Below the pieces are notes generated by a model. That model did no database searches, was not told where the DNA came from, and saw only the letters and a program-made list of their open reading frames with translations. 64,000 bases of DNA from an uncultured Bacillota bacterium (lineage in GTDB: Bacteria; Bacillota; Clostridia; Oscillospirales; Oscillospiraceae). Shown in pieces: positions 16,936 to 24,657 of this stretch. Position 1 is the stretch's first letter; every line of letters begins with the position of its first letter. A program made the position numbers and the translations under genes. The stretch covers positions 57,593-121,592 of the forward strand of contig CAMTMZ010000003.1 of the NCBI GenBank assembly GCA_947073765.1. Direction: 5' to 3'.

Positions 16936-18504
16936 TTACTGGAAGTCAGGGATGTGCTCCTTGACGATAGCCAGCAGCTCGCCGCTGCGGATCATTTTCT
17001 CCACCTCCAGGATGTCAGGCCAGATCTCCCGGTCGATCTCGTAGAAGTCCACCTTCTCACGGACATGCTTCAACAGCGCCTCATGGACTGGGGCGATGCC
17101 CTGGCCATGGGTGTTCAGCTGGCGGCGGATATCAATGGCCTGGCAGGCGGTGAGCAGCTCGTCGGCCAGCACGGAGAAGGTGTTCTGGACGATCATGCCC
17201 GCCTTGCGTCCGGCGGTGGTGCCCATGGAGACAATGTCCTCCTGGTTGGCGGAGGAGGGGATGGAGTCCACGCTGGCGGGGTGAGCCAGCACCTTGTTCT
17301 CTGACACCATGGAGGCGGCGGAATACTGCACGATCATAAAGCCGGAGTTGACGCCGGGCTTGGTGGTGAGGAAGGGGGTCAGGCCGTTGGACAAAGCGGC
17401 GTTGACCATCCGCTCGGTGCGCCGCTCAGAGGCGTTGGCGATCTCGGAGCAGGCGATACCCAGGGTGTCGAAGGGGATAGCCATGGGCTCTCCGTGGAAG
17501 TTGCCGCCGGAGATGACAGCTTCGTCCTCCAGGAAGATAAGGGGGTTGTCGGTGACGGCGTTGAGCTCGATCTCAACCTTGTCCCGGACATAGTCCAGAG
17601 CGTCGCGGACGGCGCCGTGAAGCTGGGGGATGCACCGCAGAGCGTAGGCGTCCTGCACCCGGTCCTTCTGGCAGTTGTCCAGAATCTCGGAACCGGCCAG
17701 CAGCTTGCGCATGTTCTCGGCCACCAGCATCTGACCCTTCTGGCCGCGGACCTGATGGATGCGGGGATCGAAGGCGTTGCGCAGGCCGGTGAGGCCCTCA
17801 AAGTCCATGGAGCCGATGACATCGCCCAGCTGGGCGGCGCAGATGGTGTCATACAGGGCCAGAGAGCCCACGGAGGTCATGGCGCAGGTGCCGTTGGTCA
17901 TGCCCAGGCCCTCTTTGCAGACCAGGGTGTCCAGGGTGGCGATGCCCGCCTTGGCCATGGCATCGGCGCCGGACATCAGCTCGCCCTTGAAGTAGGCCTG
18001 TCCCTTGCCCAGCATGGGCAGAGTCATGTGGGCCAGAGGGGCCAAGTCGCCGGAGGAACCAAGAGAGCCCTTCTGGGGGACCCAGGGATGGACGCCTGCG
18101 TTGAGCATCTGGATCATCATTTCTACCAGCAGGGGGCGTACACCGGACACGCCGCCGCACAGGGCGTTGGCCCGGAGGAGGAGCATGCCGCGGACCACCT
18201 CCTCGGCGTAGGGGTCGCCCGCGCCGGTACAGTGGCTGAGGATCAGGTTGGTGGACAGCTGGTTGCTCATCTCCTCGGGGACGGCGACCTTCTGGAAGTC
18301 GCCAAAGCCGGTGGTGATGCCGTAGGCCACCCGGCCCTCCTCAGCGATCTTTTCGGCCAGGGCACGGGACTTCTTCATGGCCTCCAGGGCGGAATCAGCC
18401 AGCTCTACAGAGGCGTTATACCGGGAGACGGCGACAAAGGACTCCAGGGTGAGGCTGTGGCCGTCGAGGACGACATGCTTGATGGCGGAAGGATTCATAA
18501 TCAT
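16936..18504 (-). CDS. hutH: Histidine ammonia-lyase
   Basis: 522 residues. The MIO-forming loop lies in VPQKGSLGSSGDLAPLAHM (residues about 140-158): the tripeptide reads Ser-Ser-Gly instead of the usual Ala-Ser-Gly, with the second Ser at the catalytic position. YGITTGFGDF, NEPKL-type TDNPLIF and FMIVQYSAASMVSENK are further family segments. It removes ammonia from histidine to give urocanate, the first step of Hut degradation. GAGAGG precedes the ATG. An A/T motif resembling the putative hut operator lies at 18519-18533. The next gene downstream is a DapF-fold racemase. A different aromatic amino acid lyase is less likely given the hut context. Confidence 0.92.
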   Translation of the reverse strand: MIMNPSAIKHVVLDGHSLTLESFVAVSRYNASVELADSALEAMKKSRALAEKIAEEGRVAYGITTGFGDFQKVAVPEEMSNQLSTNLILSHCTGAGDPYAEEVVRGMLLLRANALCGGVSGVRPLLVEMMIQMLNAGVHPWVPQKGSLGSSGDLAPLAHMTLPMLGKGQAYFKGELMSGADAMAKAGIATLDTLVCKEGLGMTNGTCAMTSVGSLALYDTICAAQLGDVIGSMDFEGLTGLRNAFDPRIHQVRGQKGQMLVAENMRKLLAGSEILDNCQKDRVQDAYALRCIPQLHGAVRDALDYVRDKVEIELNAVTDNPLIFLEDEAVISGGNFHGEPMAIPFDTLGIACSEIANASERRTERMVNAALSNGLTPFLTTKPGVNSGFMIVQYSAASMVSENKVLAHPASVDSIPSSANQEDIVSMGTTAGRKAGMIVQNTFSVLADELLTACQAIDIRRQLNTHGQGIAPVHEALLKHVREKVDFYEIDREIWPDILEVEKMIRSGELLAIVKEHIPDFQ

Positions 18505-18518
18505 GGCAAATTACCTCT

Positions 18519-18533
18519 CTTAATATTTATTTC
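18519..18533 (-). promoter_or_regulatory. Partial copy of the putative hut operator upstream of hutH
   Basis: CTTAATATTTATTTC on the plus strand matches 11 of 15 positions of the motif found exactly upstream of hutU and ftcD. It lies 14 bases before the hutH start. Confidence 0.35.
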
Positions 18534-18663
18534 ATCCGGCTGTGGCCGGGAAATTACAAAAGAAGGGGCGGCCCCCAAAAGGGGGGTCCCTTTGGAGGCC
18601 GCCTGGGTTTTCACTCAGGATAGGCTGCTAGCACCGTCCTGAAAGGGGAAATAAAGGATCTTT

Positions 18664-19971
18664 TTAGATGAACTGGGAGAAGATGATAGCGGCCAGCATC
18701 AGGGGGATATTGAAGTGGATGAAGGTGGGAACGCAGGTATCCCAGATATGGTTGTGCTGACCGTCGGCGTTCAGGCCGGACGTGGGGCCCAGAGTGGAAT
18801 CGGAGGCGGGGGAGCCGGCGTCGCCCAGAGCGGCGGCGGAGGACATCAGTAGGATGGTGGCGGACAGGGAGAAGCCCATGCGCTGGCACAGGGGTACATA
18901 CAGCAGGGCCAGGATGGGGATGGTGCTGAAGGAGGAGCCGATGCCCATGGTGACCAGCAGACCGATGAGGGTGATCATGGTGGCAGCGATGATCTTGTTG
19001 CCACCCATCACGCCGATGGCGGCCTCAACCAGCGCGTCCACAGCCTGGGTGGCGTTGATGACCTCGGCAAAGCCGCCGGCTACCAGCATCACGATGGCAA
19101 CCATGCCCATGATCTTGATGCCACCAGTGAACTGGTCGTCGATTTGGTTCCATTTCACGGCCTGGCCGATAAACATAACCACAAGGCCGGCCAGGGCGGA
19201 CAGAGCCAGGGACTCCCACTGGATCTGTACCACGACCACCACCAGGATGGCCAGGATGGTCACGGCGTGGGCCATGGTGAACTTGTCGCTCACAGCGTCG
19301 GAGGCGGTGGTGTCGGCGGCCACATTCTTATACTCGCGGGGCTTGCTGTAGGTGACGAAGATGGCCAACAGCAGACCGATGAGCATGGCCAGCGCCAGGA
19401 TCCAGTTGACCTTGGCCACATCGCCCACCTCGGCGGCCCAGCCATTGTCGGTCAGGTTCTTGGAGATCAGGCCCATGAAGATGGAGCCGAAGCCGAAGGG
19501 GATGGCAATGTAGGGGGCCTTCACGCTGAAGCACAGCGAACAGGCGGCGGCGCGGCGGTCGATCTTCAGGTCGTTGAACAGGGACAGCAGGGGCGGGATC
19601 AGGATGGGGATAAAGGCGATGTGCACGGGCACCAGGTTCTGGGAGAAGCAACCCACGCCGGCGATGATGAGTAGCACAATCTTGCCGTTGCGGCCCATGA
19701 CCTTGGACAGCTTTTTGGAGAACATATCCGCAAGGCCGCTGGTGGCGATGGCGGTGGCAAAGGTGCCCAGCAGGATGTAGGACAGGGCGGTGTCCGCGTT
19801 CCGGCTGAAGCCGGAGCAAAGCAGGCTCATAGCTGTGGGAATGTCGATGCCGCCGATGAGGGCGCCGACCAGGGCGGAGATGATCAGGGACATCAGCACG
19901 TTCAGCTTGAACAGACACAGAACGCACAGGACGACCACGGAGACCAATACCGGATTGGTGATAATTTCCAT
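18664..19971 (-). CDS. NhaC/YuiF-type transporter, probable histidine permease or Na+/H+ antiporter
   Basis: 435 residues with about 11-12 membrane helices. TLGPTSGLNADGQHNHIWDT, preceded by SAAALGDAGSPASDS, and SQNLVPVHIAFIPILIPPLL match the YuiF/NhaC ion-transporter family, members of which are annotated as putative histidine transporters. It is encoded directly upstream of hutH on the same strand with a 160-base gap, so uptake of histidine is the likely role. The start at 19971 gives the usual short N-terminus before the first helix and has GAGGGG upstream. The ion coupling is not visible. Confidence 0.8.
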   Translation of the reverse strand: MEIITNPVLVSVVVLCVLCLFKLNVLMSLIISALVGALIGGIDIPTAMSLLCSGFSRNADTALSYILLGTFATAIATSGLADMFSKKLSKVMGRNGKIVLLIIAGVGCFSQNLVPVHIAFIPILIPPLLSLFNDLKIDRRAAACSLCFSVKAPYIAIPFGFGSIFMGLISKNLTDNGWAAEVGDVAKVNWILALAMLIGLLLAIFVTYSKPREYKNVAADTTASDAVSDKFTMAHAVTILAILVVVVVQIQWESLALSALAGLVVMFIGQAVKWNQIDDQFTGGIKIMGMVAIVMLVAGGFAEVINATQAVDALVEAAIGVMGGNKIIAATMITLIGLLVTMGIGSSFSTIPILALLYVPLCQRMGFSLSATILLMSSAAALGDAGSPASDSTLGPTSGLNADGQHNHIWDTCVPTFIHFNIPLMLAAIIFSQFI

Positions 19972-20054
19972 GAAATATGTACCCCTCTTTCTTATTTTTT
20001 CCTCTTCCATTGATTTCGAGACGACCCTGAGTCTCTCCCGGGCTGGGGCGTGCC

Positions 20055-20168
20055 TGTTCCGGCGGGGAACTGCTTGCGCGGCGGCAGCCGCCGCGGCCTT
20101 CAAACGAATACGTTTGAAGAAACACAATTCCAAACAGGGCGGGCTAGCACCGCCGGAGCGCCGGAACA
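20055..20168. ncRNA. Candidate structured RNA or leader element
   Basis: A perfect 10-bp stem (20055-20064 with 20159-20168) closes a 114-base unit. Inside lie a G/C hairpin (about 20079-20094) and a 9-bp inverted repeat with an AATA loop (20098-20106 with 20111-20119). Read on the minus strand it would be in the leader of the histidine transporter. Read on the plus strand it is followed by a 9-bp hairpin and TTTTT (20182-20214). The class is not recognised, and a dispersed intergenic repeat is the alternative. Confidence 0.4.
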
Positions 20169-20453
20169 TGCGGGGGAGGGAGAGTCCTTCTCAAGGGAGG
20201 ACTCGATTGTTTTTATCATACCATAGACAGTGGTTAAAATCAACAAAAAAATTGGTGAAATAGAAAAGTTGCTTGTGGAGTATCACGGTCGATTGCTGAT
20301 GAACTGGTGAAGCAGTGTAATAAATCAAAAAAGAATCCTTGTGAGAGAAGGGATTGGAGGCCCGGCAGATGGGGAGGTTTTGTGAAGGGGGCGCCAAAGC
20401 CGGTTTTACTTTAAGAAATAAAGTGTTTGTCCTGATGTGAGAAAAAAATGTTG

Positions 20454-20482
20454 TTTACTGGATTTGGTTTGTACGCTATAAT
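20454..20482 (+). promoter_or_regulatory. Promoter of fhs
   Basis: TTTACT, a 17-base spacer and TATAAT, about 60 bases before the fhs start. Confidence 0.6.
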
Positions 20483-20542
20483 GAGGGTAGTTAAAAGATC
20501 CGGGACGGATAAAATTTTTTAGAAAGCAGGAGGCCCACCGAA

Positions 20543-22216
20543 ATGAGCATCAAATCTGATATTGAGATCGCCCAGGAGCACACCCCAAAGCGCATTACCG
20601 AGATTGCGGCGGCGGCCGGCATCGACGAGAAGTATCTGGAGATGTACGGCAACTACAAGGCTAAGATTGACTACAAGCTGCTCCAGGAGACTACCGCCCC
20701 CGACGGCAAGCTGATTCTGGTTACCGCCATCACCCCCACCCCCGCGGGCGAGGGCAAGACCACAACCTCTGTGGGTCTGGCCGACGGCCTGCGGAAGATT
20801 GGCAAGAAGTCCGCCGTGGCCCTTCGGGAGCCCTCGCTGGGTCCTGTGTTCGGCGTGAAGGGCGGCGCCGCCGGCGGCGGCTATGCCCAGGTGGTGCCCA
20901 TGGAGGACATTAACCTGCACTTTACCGGCGACTTCCACGCCATTGGAGCGGCCAACAACCTGATGGCCGCCTTGCTGGACAACCACATTCAGCAGGGCAA
21001 CGCCCTGGGCATCGACGTGAAGCAGATCACCTGGAAGCGGGCCGTGGACATGAACGACCGCCAGCTGCGCCACATTATCAACGGCCTGGGCGGCAAGATG
21101 CAGGGCGTGCCCCGGGAGGACGGCTTTGAGATCACCGTGGCCAGCGAGATTATGGCCGTGCTGTGTCTGGCCAGCTCTATCACCGACCTGAAAGAGCGGC
21201 TGGGCAGGATGATTGTAGCCTATACTTACGAGGGCAAGCCGGTGACCGCCCACGACCTGAAGGCGGAGGGGGCCATGGCCGCCCTGCTGAAAGACGCGAT
21301 GAAGCCCAACCTGGTGCAGACCCTGGAGGGCACCCCCGCCTTTATCCACGGCGGGCCCTTCGCCAACATCGCCCACGGCTGCAACTCGGTGATGGCTACC
21401 CGGATGGCCCTGAAGATGGGGGACTACGCCGTGACTGAGGCGGGCTTCGCCGCCGACCTGGGAGCGGAGAAGTTTATCGACATCAAGTGCCGAAAAGCGG
21501 GGCTGAAGCCCTCCGCAGTGGTGATTGTGGCCACCGTGCGGGCGCTGAAGTATCACGGCGGCGTGCCCAAGCCGGAGCTGAACAGCGAGAACCTGGAGGC
21601 CCTGGAGAAGGGACTGCCCAACCTGCTGCAGCATGTGGACAATGTGAAGAACGTGTACGGCCTGCCCTGCGTGGTGGCTATCAACGCCTTCCCCACCGAT
21701 ACCGAGGCGGAGCTGAAGCTGGTGGAGAAGAAGTGCAACGAGCTGGGCGTGAACGTGGCCCTAAGCGAGGTTTGGGCCAAGGGCGGCGAGGGCGGCAAGG
21801 CCCTGGCCGAGGAGGTTGTGCGGCTGTGCGAGGAGCCCAACCAGTTCTCCTTTGTGTATGAGGAGAAGGCCTCCATCCAGGAGAAGCTGGACACCATTGT
21901 GAAGCGGGTGTATCACGGCGACAAGGTGGTGCTGACCGCTAACGCCAAGAAGCAGGCCCAGCAGCTGAGCGACCTGGGCTTTGGCGAGATGCCCATCTGC
22001 ATGGCCAAGACCCAATACTCCTTCTCCGACAACGCCGCCCTGCTGGGCGCCCCCAAGGGATTCGAGGTGACGGTGCGCAACCTGAAGGTGTGCGCCGGCG
22101 CGGGATTCATCGTGGCTCTGACCGGGGACATCATGACGATGCCCGGCCTGCCCAAGGTGCCCGCCGCAGAGCGGATTGACATTGACGAGAACGGCGTGAT
22201 CTCCGGGCTGTTCTGA
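20543..22216 (+). CDS. fhs: Formate-tetrahydrofolate ligase
   Basis: 557 residues, the usual length. The P-loop [20 protein letters not shown] lies at residues about 67-86. Other conserved blocks are [39 protein letters not shown] and [18 protein letters not shown]. It interconverts formate, ATP and THF with 10-formyl-THF. In a histidine fermenter the reverse direction makes ATP from the formimino carbon released by FtcD and FchA. It lies within the hut region but has its own promoter and terminator. AGGAGG precedes the ATG. Confidence 0.97.
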   Translation: MSIKSDIEIAQEHTPKRITEIAAAAGIDEKYLEMYGNYKAKIDYKLLQETTAPDGKLILVTAITPTPAGEGKTTTSVGLADGLRKIGKKSAVALREPSLGPVFGVKGGAAGGGYAQVVPMEDINLHFTGDFHAIGAANNLMAALLDNHIQQGNALGIDVKQITWKRAVDMNDRQLRHIINGLGGKMQGVPREDGFEITVASEIMAVLCLASSITDLKERLGRMIVAYTYEGKPVTAHDLKAEGAMAALLKDAMKPNLVQTLEGTPAFIHGGPFANIAHGCNSVMATRMALKMGDYAVTEAGFAADLGAEKFIDIKCRKAGLKPSAVVIVATVRALKYHGGVPKPELNSENLEALEKGLPNLLQHVDNVKNVYGLPCVVAINAFPTDTEAELKLVEKKCNELGVNVALSEVWAKGGEGGKALAEEVVRLCEEPNQFSFVYEEKASIQEKLDTIVKRVYHGDKVVLTANAKKQAQQLSDLGFGEMPICMAKTQYSFSDNAALLGAPKGFEVTVRNLKVCAGAGFIVALTGDIMTMPGLPKVPAAERIDIDENGVISGLF

Positions 22217-22228
22217 TATAGAAGCAAA

Positions 22229-22264
22229 AACCCGGCCCGCTCCCTTTTAGGAGCGGGCCGGGTT
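22229..22264 (+). terminator. Terminator of fhs
   Basis: A perfect 15-bp stem (22229-22243 with 22250-22264) begins 12 bases after the fhs stop. Confidence 0.8.
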
Positions 22265-22289
22265 TCGCCAAAGCAGAGGAAATTCCCCA

Positions 22290-22329
22290 GCCGCCTCCGC
22301 AGGCGGCGCCAATCCCCTTTCGCAAGGGG
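22290..22329. repeat. Pair of small G/C hairpins, repeat-like
   Basis: Two adjacent hairpins: GCCGCCT with AGGCGGC at 22290-22307, and CCCCTTT-CGC-AAGGGG at 22314-22329. They lie between the fhs terminator and the end of a small minus-strand gene. They resemble dispersed intergenic repeats, but no second copy is seen in this window. Confidence 0.35.
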
Positions 22330-22332
22330 ACA

Positions 22333-22491
22333 TCAGGGATTGGAGGGTAATGGAGGCGGCGGCGGCTCCAACTCCGGCTCAGGGGCGGAGAGGTAGAGCT
22401 CCTCACACTGCTGCTGGGCCTGAATTAAAAGATTGATGGCCTCCTCGCTGGCCTGGAACAGGGTCAGGTACATCGCTTGATAATCTGGCAT
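22333..22491 (-). CDS. Small conserved-looking protein with Pro/Glu tail
   Basis: 52 residues. An amphipathic helix MPDYQAMYLTLFQASEEAIN runs into LLIQAQQQCEELYL, then an acidic Pro-rich tail (PEPELEPPPPPLP). I recall similar short proteins as common hypothetical genes in gut Oscillospirales, but no function is known. A GGTGG ribosome site lies nine bases before the ATG. A hairpin (22507-22533) lies just upstream. The helix suggests self-association, and the tail looks disordered. Confidence 0.55.
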   Translation of the reverse strand: MPDYQAMYLTLFQASEEAINLLIQAQQQCEELYLSAPEPELEPPPPPLPSNP

Positions 22492-22704
22492 AAATACAAC
22501 CACCCTGAGAGACAGCCTTTCGCGGCTGTCTCTTTCATTTCTCAGCGGGCCGGCCCAGAGGGGAGAGGCGAAGGAAAAGGGGAAATAAAGGAGAAATAAC
22601 ACGCCTCCCCCGCCCGGGACATTCCCGCCGAGACAAACAAAAGCGGCGCGGGATACGGAAAACCCCACACCGCATATCTTAGACACAAACCCATAAACCA
22701 GTAC
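22492..22704. other. Intergenic region before the ncRNA promoter
   Basis: Contains a 9-bp hairpin with a TTTCGC loop followed by TTTC (about 22507-22533) and purine-rich sequence. No gene seen. Confidence 0.4.
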
Positions 22705-22733
22705 TTGTCAAGGACGAGATGTTCTGGTATAAT
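22705..22733 (+). promoter_or_regulatory. Strong promoter facing a gene-free stretch
   Basis: TTGTCA, a 17-base spacer and TATAAT. No plausible coding region follows on this strand before the convergent Lrp gene, so the product is expected to be an RNA. Confidence 0.75.
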
Positions 22734-22739
22734 AGGGGC

Positions 22740-22850
22740 TGGCGCAGCAATGCTGTTGTGTGGGTGCGTGTACACCCGCATAGGGACTTGGGGTGGGTTC
22801 AGCACCCCTTGTCCTGCCTCTATTTGCCTCGTGAGGGTATTGTAGCATAT
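22740..22850 (+). ncRNA. Orphan structured RNA of unrecognised class
   Basis: Downstream of a near-consensus promoter. A closing helix (22744-22751 with 22839-22846, one A-A mismatch) holds three hairpins. They are GGGTG with CACCC (22762-22777), a two-part stem (22783-22787 and 22790-22795 with 22803-22808 and 22811-22815), and CCTC with GAGG (22827-22836). This makes a four-way junction. If transcription ran to the hairpin at 22884-22918 the RNA would be about 180 bases, the size of 6S RNA. The shape is not clearly 6S, however, and I see no SRP, tmRNA or RNase P motifs. Confidence 0.5.
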
Positions 22851-22883
22851 TCCGTTGAAGAAAACAAGACCTTTTTCGAAATA

Positions 22884-22918
22884 AAACCGGGCCGGTGCAG
22901 AATTCACCGGCCCGGTTT
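22884..22918. terminator. Terminator of the hutU-hutI-lrp operon
   Basis: A perfect 14-bp stem (22884-22897 with 22905-22918). On the minus strand it is followed by a T-rich tail. It may also end the convergent ncRNA. Confidence 0.8.
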
Positions 22919-22921
22919 GAA

Positions 22922-23359
22922 CTATTTGGGGAGAGGGACGTCCTTATACTCAAAGTAGGACCCCAGCTCCACAGAGGTCTGGGAATCGCCGTAGCGCTTG
23001 ATGGAGGCCAGGAGCTTATCCAGCTCCCGGGTGTCCTTTACGGCGAAGCGCATGAGGGCGTTGAGCTTGCCCACCAGATGGTGATGGGCGGTGATAGCGG
23101 GGGTATCCTGGCAGAATTTGCAGAATTGGCTGTACTTTTCCGGAAAGACGGCTACCAGAATGTAGCCGGTGAGATTGCTGGTGAGAAGGGTGCGGTCGAT
23201 GCTGATAGAGAAATTTTTGATAACCCCCCGCTCCTCCATGCGGCGGATGCGCTCGGACACGGCGGGGGCGGTGAGGCCCACCTGATCGCCGATGGCTTTC
23301 AGGGTAGTGCGGCTGTCCTGCTGGAGGAGGTTCAAAATCTGATAGTCGGTGCGGTCCAT
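22922..23359 (-). CDS. Lrp/AsnC-family transcriptional regulator
   Basis: 145 residues. The N-terminal AsnC-type HTH reads DYQILNLLQQDSRTTLKAIG, then LTAPAVSERIRRMEERGVI. The C-terminal RAM (ACT-like) ligand domain contains GYILVAVFP and the HHLVGKLNALMRFAVKD strand. Lrp proteins sense amino acids and act as dimers or octamers. The ATG overlaps the hutI stop, so it is the third gene of the hutU-hutI-lrp operon and may tune the hut genes in response to histidine or another amino acid. Confidence 0.92.
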   Translation of the reverse strand: MDRTDYQILNLLQQDSRTTLKAIGDQVGLTAPAVSERIRRMEERGVIKNFSISIDRTLLTSNLTGYILVAVFPEKYSQFCKFCQDTPAITAHHHLVGKLNALMRFAVKDTRELDKLLASIKRYGDSQTSVELGSYFEYKDVPLPK

Positions 23360-24585
23360 CAGCCCACCACCACCGTGCCTTTCTTTATGACCGTTTTGAC
23401 CAGATTGCTGCCCATGCGGTAGCAGATATAGTTCAAGTCAGGGGCGTCCCAGATGACCAGGTCACCCAGCTTGCCGGGCTCCACAGAGCCCACGTCACAG
23501 GCCCGGTCGATGGCGGCGGCGGCGTTGAGGGTGACGGCGGTGAGGACTTCCTCGGGGGTGAGCTTATATTTGAGACAGCCCAGGTTGATGACGAACTGGA
23601 GGTTGAGGCAGGGACAGGAGCCGGGGTTAAAGTCGGTGGCCATGGCCACGGGGACGCCGGCGGCGACCATATCACGGGCGGGGGCGAAAACCGCGCCCAG
23701 ATAAAAGCTGGTGGCGGGGAGGAGGCAGGCGATAACGCCGCCCTTTGCCAGGCTGGCGATGCCCTCGGGGGGACAGACGATGAGGTGTTCGGCGGAGATG
23801 GCTCCGATCTGGCCGGCCAGCTGGGAGCCGCCGATGGCCTCAATCTCATCGGCGTGGATCTTGGGACGCAGGCCATATTTCAGACCGGCCTCCAGCACCT
23901 GACGGGACTCCTCCGCGGTGAAGGTGTCGGCCTCGCAGAACACGTCGCAGTATTTGGCGATGCCCTGGTCCTTTACCTTGGGGATCATCTCCTGGCAGAC
24001 CAGACGGATGTACTCGGCCCGGTCGGCCTTGTACTCGGCGGGGACCAGGTGGGCCCCCATGAAGGTGGCGACGATATCCATGGGGTGGCGGTCGTTCAGG
24101 TTTTTGATGACCTGGAGGGCCTTCAGCTCGTGCTCGGTGGCCAGGCCGTAGCCGCTCTTAGCCTCGCAGGTGGTGACGCCGAAGGACATCATCTCGTCCA
24201 GGGCACGGGCGGCCTTAGTGGTCAGCTCCTCCTCGGTGGCGGCCCGGGTGGCATTGGTGGTGGACTGGATGCCGCCGCCGGCGTTTTGGATCTCCAGATA
24301 GGTCTTGCCGTGGAGCTTCATGCCCAGTTCGTTCTGCCGCCAGCCGCCGAAGATGAGATGGGTATGGGCGTCCACCAGGCCGGGCGTGACCAAGTTGCCC
24401 TGGGCGTCGATGATCCGGTCCGCCGCGGGGGCGGGGCCGGTCCCTACTTGGGAGATGAGGCCGTCTTCCATCAGGACCCAGGCGTCTTTGAGAACTTCAA
24501 GCTTCCCCTGGTCCGGGCCGCTTTTGGGGCCGCTGCCCCGGGGGGTGGCCAGCGTGCCGATGTTGGTTACGATCACTTTGCTCAT
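23359..24585 (-). CDS. hutI: Imidazolonepropionase
   Basis: 408 residues of the metal-dependent amidohydrolase family. The metal motif VDAHTHLIFGG lies near residue 77. TCEAKSGYGL, KIHADEIEAIGG, ATDFNPGSCP and the late VGSVEPGKLGDLVIWD are typical of HutI. It opens the ring of imidazolone-5-propionate to N-formimino-glutamate, the third step of histidine breakdown. It sits between hutU, 72 bases upstream, and the overlapping Lrp gene on the same strand. Confidence 0.95.
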   Translation of the reverse strand: MSKVIVTNIGTLATPRGSGPKSGPDQGKLEVLKDAWVLMEDGLISQVGTGPAPAADRIIDAQGNLVTPGLVDAHTHLIFGGWRQNELGMKLHGKTYLEIQNAGGGIQSTTNATRAATEEELTTKAARALDEMMSFGVTTCEAKSGYGLATEHELKALQVIKNLNDRHPMDIVATFMGAHLVPAEYKADRAEYIRLVCQEMIPKVKDQGIAKYCDVFCEADTFTAEESRQVLEAGLKYGLRPKIHADEIEAIGGSQLAGQIGAISAEHLIVCPPEGIASLAKGGVIACLLPATSFYLGAVFAPARDMVAAGVPVAMATDFNPGSCPCLNLQFVINLGCLKYKLTPEEVLTAVTLNAAAAIDRACDVGSVEPGKLGDLVIWDAPDLNYICYRMGSNLVKTVIKKGTVVVG

Positions 24586-24657
24586 GGCTGCTCATTCCTT
24601 TCCAAAAAGAGGGGGCGTTCTGCAACGTCCCCTCTGAAATCATCTCGCGGTGAAGGT

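Larger units (their letters stand above)
19972..20542. other. Intergenic region between the histidine transporter and fhs
   Basis: No gene is visible in this 571-base divergent region. It holds a long-range stem enclosing two strong hairpins (20055-20168), a hairpin followed by T residues (20182-20204), then A/T-rich DNA with the fhs promoter. Confidence 0.5.

Noticed and set aside
16087..17304. A 405-codon open frame opposite the racemase and hutH
   Set aside because: Crosses two genes on the other strand with no start signal or domain; codon-bias artefact.
22740..22918. T-box, SRP RNA, tmRNA or RNase P identity for the orphan transcript
   Set aside because: No tRNA-binding or tetraloop-receptor type motif, no SRP helix 8 loop, no tag frame and no RNase P core sequences were found by eye.
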